Below, in pieces: positions 63,094-64,000 of a stretch of DNA of 64,000 nucleotides (within the stretch, counting starts at the first letter, position 1; every line of letters starts with the position of its first letter). Made by a program: the position numbers and the translations under genes. This DNA is from Pseudorhodoplanes sinuspersici (GTDB taxonomy: Bacteria; Pseudomonadota; Alphaproteobacteria; Rhizobiales; Xanthobacteraceae). The notes under the pieces are model-generated. The model was not told the DNA's origin. It did no database searches and saw only the letters and a program-made list of their open reading frames with translations. The DNA is taken from contig NZ_CP021112.1 of assembly GCF_002119765.1 (NCBI RefSeq), forward strand, positions 2,846,501 through 2,910,500, given 5' to 3'.

Positions 63094-64000
63094 ATGAAAG
63101 GTTTGAGGGCGGCAGGCCTTGCCTGCCTCTGGTTTGCTGCATCGTTATCGGGTGCCGCTGCGACGGATTGGCCGACACGGCCGGTCAAGATCGTCGTGCC
63201 GTTCGGCGCAGGCGGACAGTCGGACATCGTCGCGCGCCTGTTTGCGCAGGTGCTGAGCGAGCATTTCAAACAGCAATTCTATGTTGAGAATCTGAGTGGC
63301 GGCGGCACGACCCTGGGGTCGAAGGCGGTGGCACGTGCCGATCCCGATGGCTATACGCTGATGATCTCCGGTATGAGCACGCACGTTCTGGCGCCGGCCA
63401 TCCACAAGAATATCGGCTTCGATCCGATCAAGGATTTCACGCATATCGCCTATATCGGCGGATCGCCGAGCGCGTTCGTGGTTCATCCCTCCACGGGGCT
63501 GAAGTCGTTTGAGGACTTCATGAGCTGGGTGAAGGCGACGCCTGAAGGCGTGCAATATGTGTCGCCGGGCACCGGATCGGGCGGCAATTCCGTCGCCGAA
63601 TACTTTGCCTCCAAGGCCGGCATCAAGCTCGTGCATGTGCCGCATCGCGGCGGCAACACGGCGGTGAGCGATCTTCTCGCCGGGCATGTGAAGATGGGCA
63701 GTCTCACCTGGTCGACGGCGCGCGAGCATGTCAGCGCCGGCACATTGCTGCCGATCGCCGTATCGTCCGGCGATCGCGTTCCGGACTTTCCGGCTGTCCC
63801 GACCTTCAAGGACAGGGGCTATCCGGATGTCGTCACGACCGTCTGGCTGTCGCTGTCCGGTCCGCGCGGCATGCCCGACGACATCGTCGCCAAGCTCAAT
63901 GAGCAGATGAACAAGGCGCTGACAGTGCCGGCGGTCAAGAAGCATCTCGAGCAGGATGCCTTCGACATCCGGCCGATGTCGGCAGCCGAAGTCACCAAAC
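63094..64000 (+). CDS. Bug/TctC-family solute-binding protein (partial, runs off the window)
   Basis: At least 302 residues are present, with no stop before the window ends. A signal peptide (MKGLRAAGLACLWFAASLSG, cleaved near AAA-TD) is followed by WPTRPVKIVVPFGAGGQSDI, ARADPDGYTLMISGMSTHVL and VHVPHRGGNTAVSDLLAG, all family landmarks. It is the third gene of the NicC-like operon and probably binds the aromatic acid or a product for uptake. GGGAGG precedes ATG 63094. Membrane subunits may follow outside the window. Confidence 0.9.
   Translation, partial: MKGLRAAGLACLWFAASLSGAAATDWPTRPVKIVVPFGAGGQSDIVARLFAQVLSEHFKQQFYVENLSGGGTTLGSKAVARADPDGYTLMISGMSTHVLAPAIHKNIGFDPIKDFTHIAYIGGSPSAFVVHPSTGLKSFEDFMSWVKATPEGVQYVSPGTGSGGNSVAEYFASKAGIKLVHVPHRGGNTAVSDLLAGHVKMGSLTWSTAREHVSAGTLLPIAVSSGDRVPDFPAVPTFKDRGYPDVVTTVWLSLSGPRGMPDDIVAKLNEQMNKALTVPAVKKHLEQDAFDIRPMSAAEVTK

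Overview
The window looks like chromosome of an alphaproteobacterium of the order Hyphomicrobiales (Rhizobiales), close to the Bradyrhizobium / Xanthobacteraceae group. Grounds: high GC; a trxB - lsrB/vtlR - AbcR-type small RNA - lrp neighbourhood; carA, yqeY, dnaG and rpoD in the alphaproteobacterial order (though interrupted); a DnaG with no zinc-finger ligands; MbfA membrane ferritin with an Irr-like box; OpgC, TRAP and Bug-type transporters; and intergenic palindromic repeats typical of this order. The species cannot be named from the sequence alone.

Layout. 0-10.6 kb: YbdK-type ligase and a tandem universal stress protein (minus strand), a perfect FNR/FixK box, a GlcD-like oxidase, a YeeE/YedE sulfur-compound transporter, a frameshifted opgC-like gene, a methyltransferase, an EF-G-like GTPase without the catalytic histidine, and the periplasmic methionine sulfoxide reductase MsrP. 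10.6-17 kb: AbcR-like sRNA, LsrB/VtlR regulator, thioredoxin reductase, Lrp regulator, a complete TRAP transporter and a DoxX protein. 17-27.4 kb is mostly housekeeping: greA, carB with a leader terminator, YihY/BrkB, an odd tRNA-Cys, a methyltransferase, a cupin, carA, a YnfA protein and yqeY.

27.4-45.6 kb lies between yqeY and dnaG and has an accessory, patchwork look: regulator-target pairs facing each other across palindromes (WYL/GST, LysR/PNPOx-like, LysR/YcaC), an IclR - DapA-family - Bug catabolic operon, a YqjD/YqjE-like membrane operon, inorganic pyrophosphatase, a secreted PQQ-cytochrome c alcohol dehydrogenase, a sulfotransferase, an N-formylglutamate amidohydrolase and two transglutaminase-like proteins. 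45.6-50.2 kb: dnaG and rpoD, ending in a strong terminator.

50.2-64 kb: secreted hydrolase, phytanoyl-CoA-type dioxygenase, a BrnT/BrnA toxin-antitoxin module beside a truncated RidA remnant, a coupled DUF817-DUF2809 membrane pair, a ~590-bp palindrome-containing non-coding stretch, MbfA with a probable Irr operator, an 18-cysteine copper-storage-type protein, a TetR regulator, a lytic transglycosylase, a LysE exporter and, at the right edge, a LysR-controlled aromatic-degradation operon (NicC-like monooxygenase, alpha/beta hydrolase, Bug solute-binding protein) that runs off the window.

No CRISPR array, prophage, insertion sequence or obvious new multi-gene defence system was found. The strongest non-routine signals are the tRNA-Cys with an enlarged anticodon loop, the AbcR-like RNA, the FNR and Irr boxes, the carB leader terminator, the EF-G paralogue with a changed G3 motif, the RidA/BrnTA junction and the unexplained 54.94-55.53 kb element.
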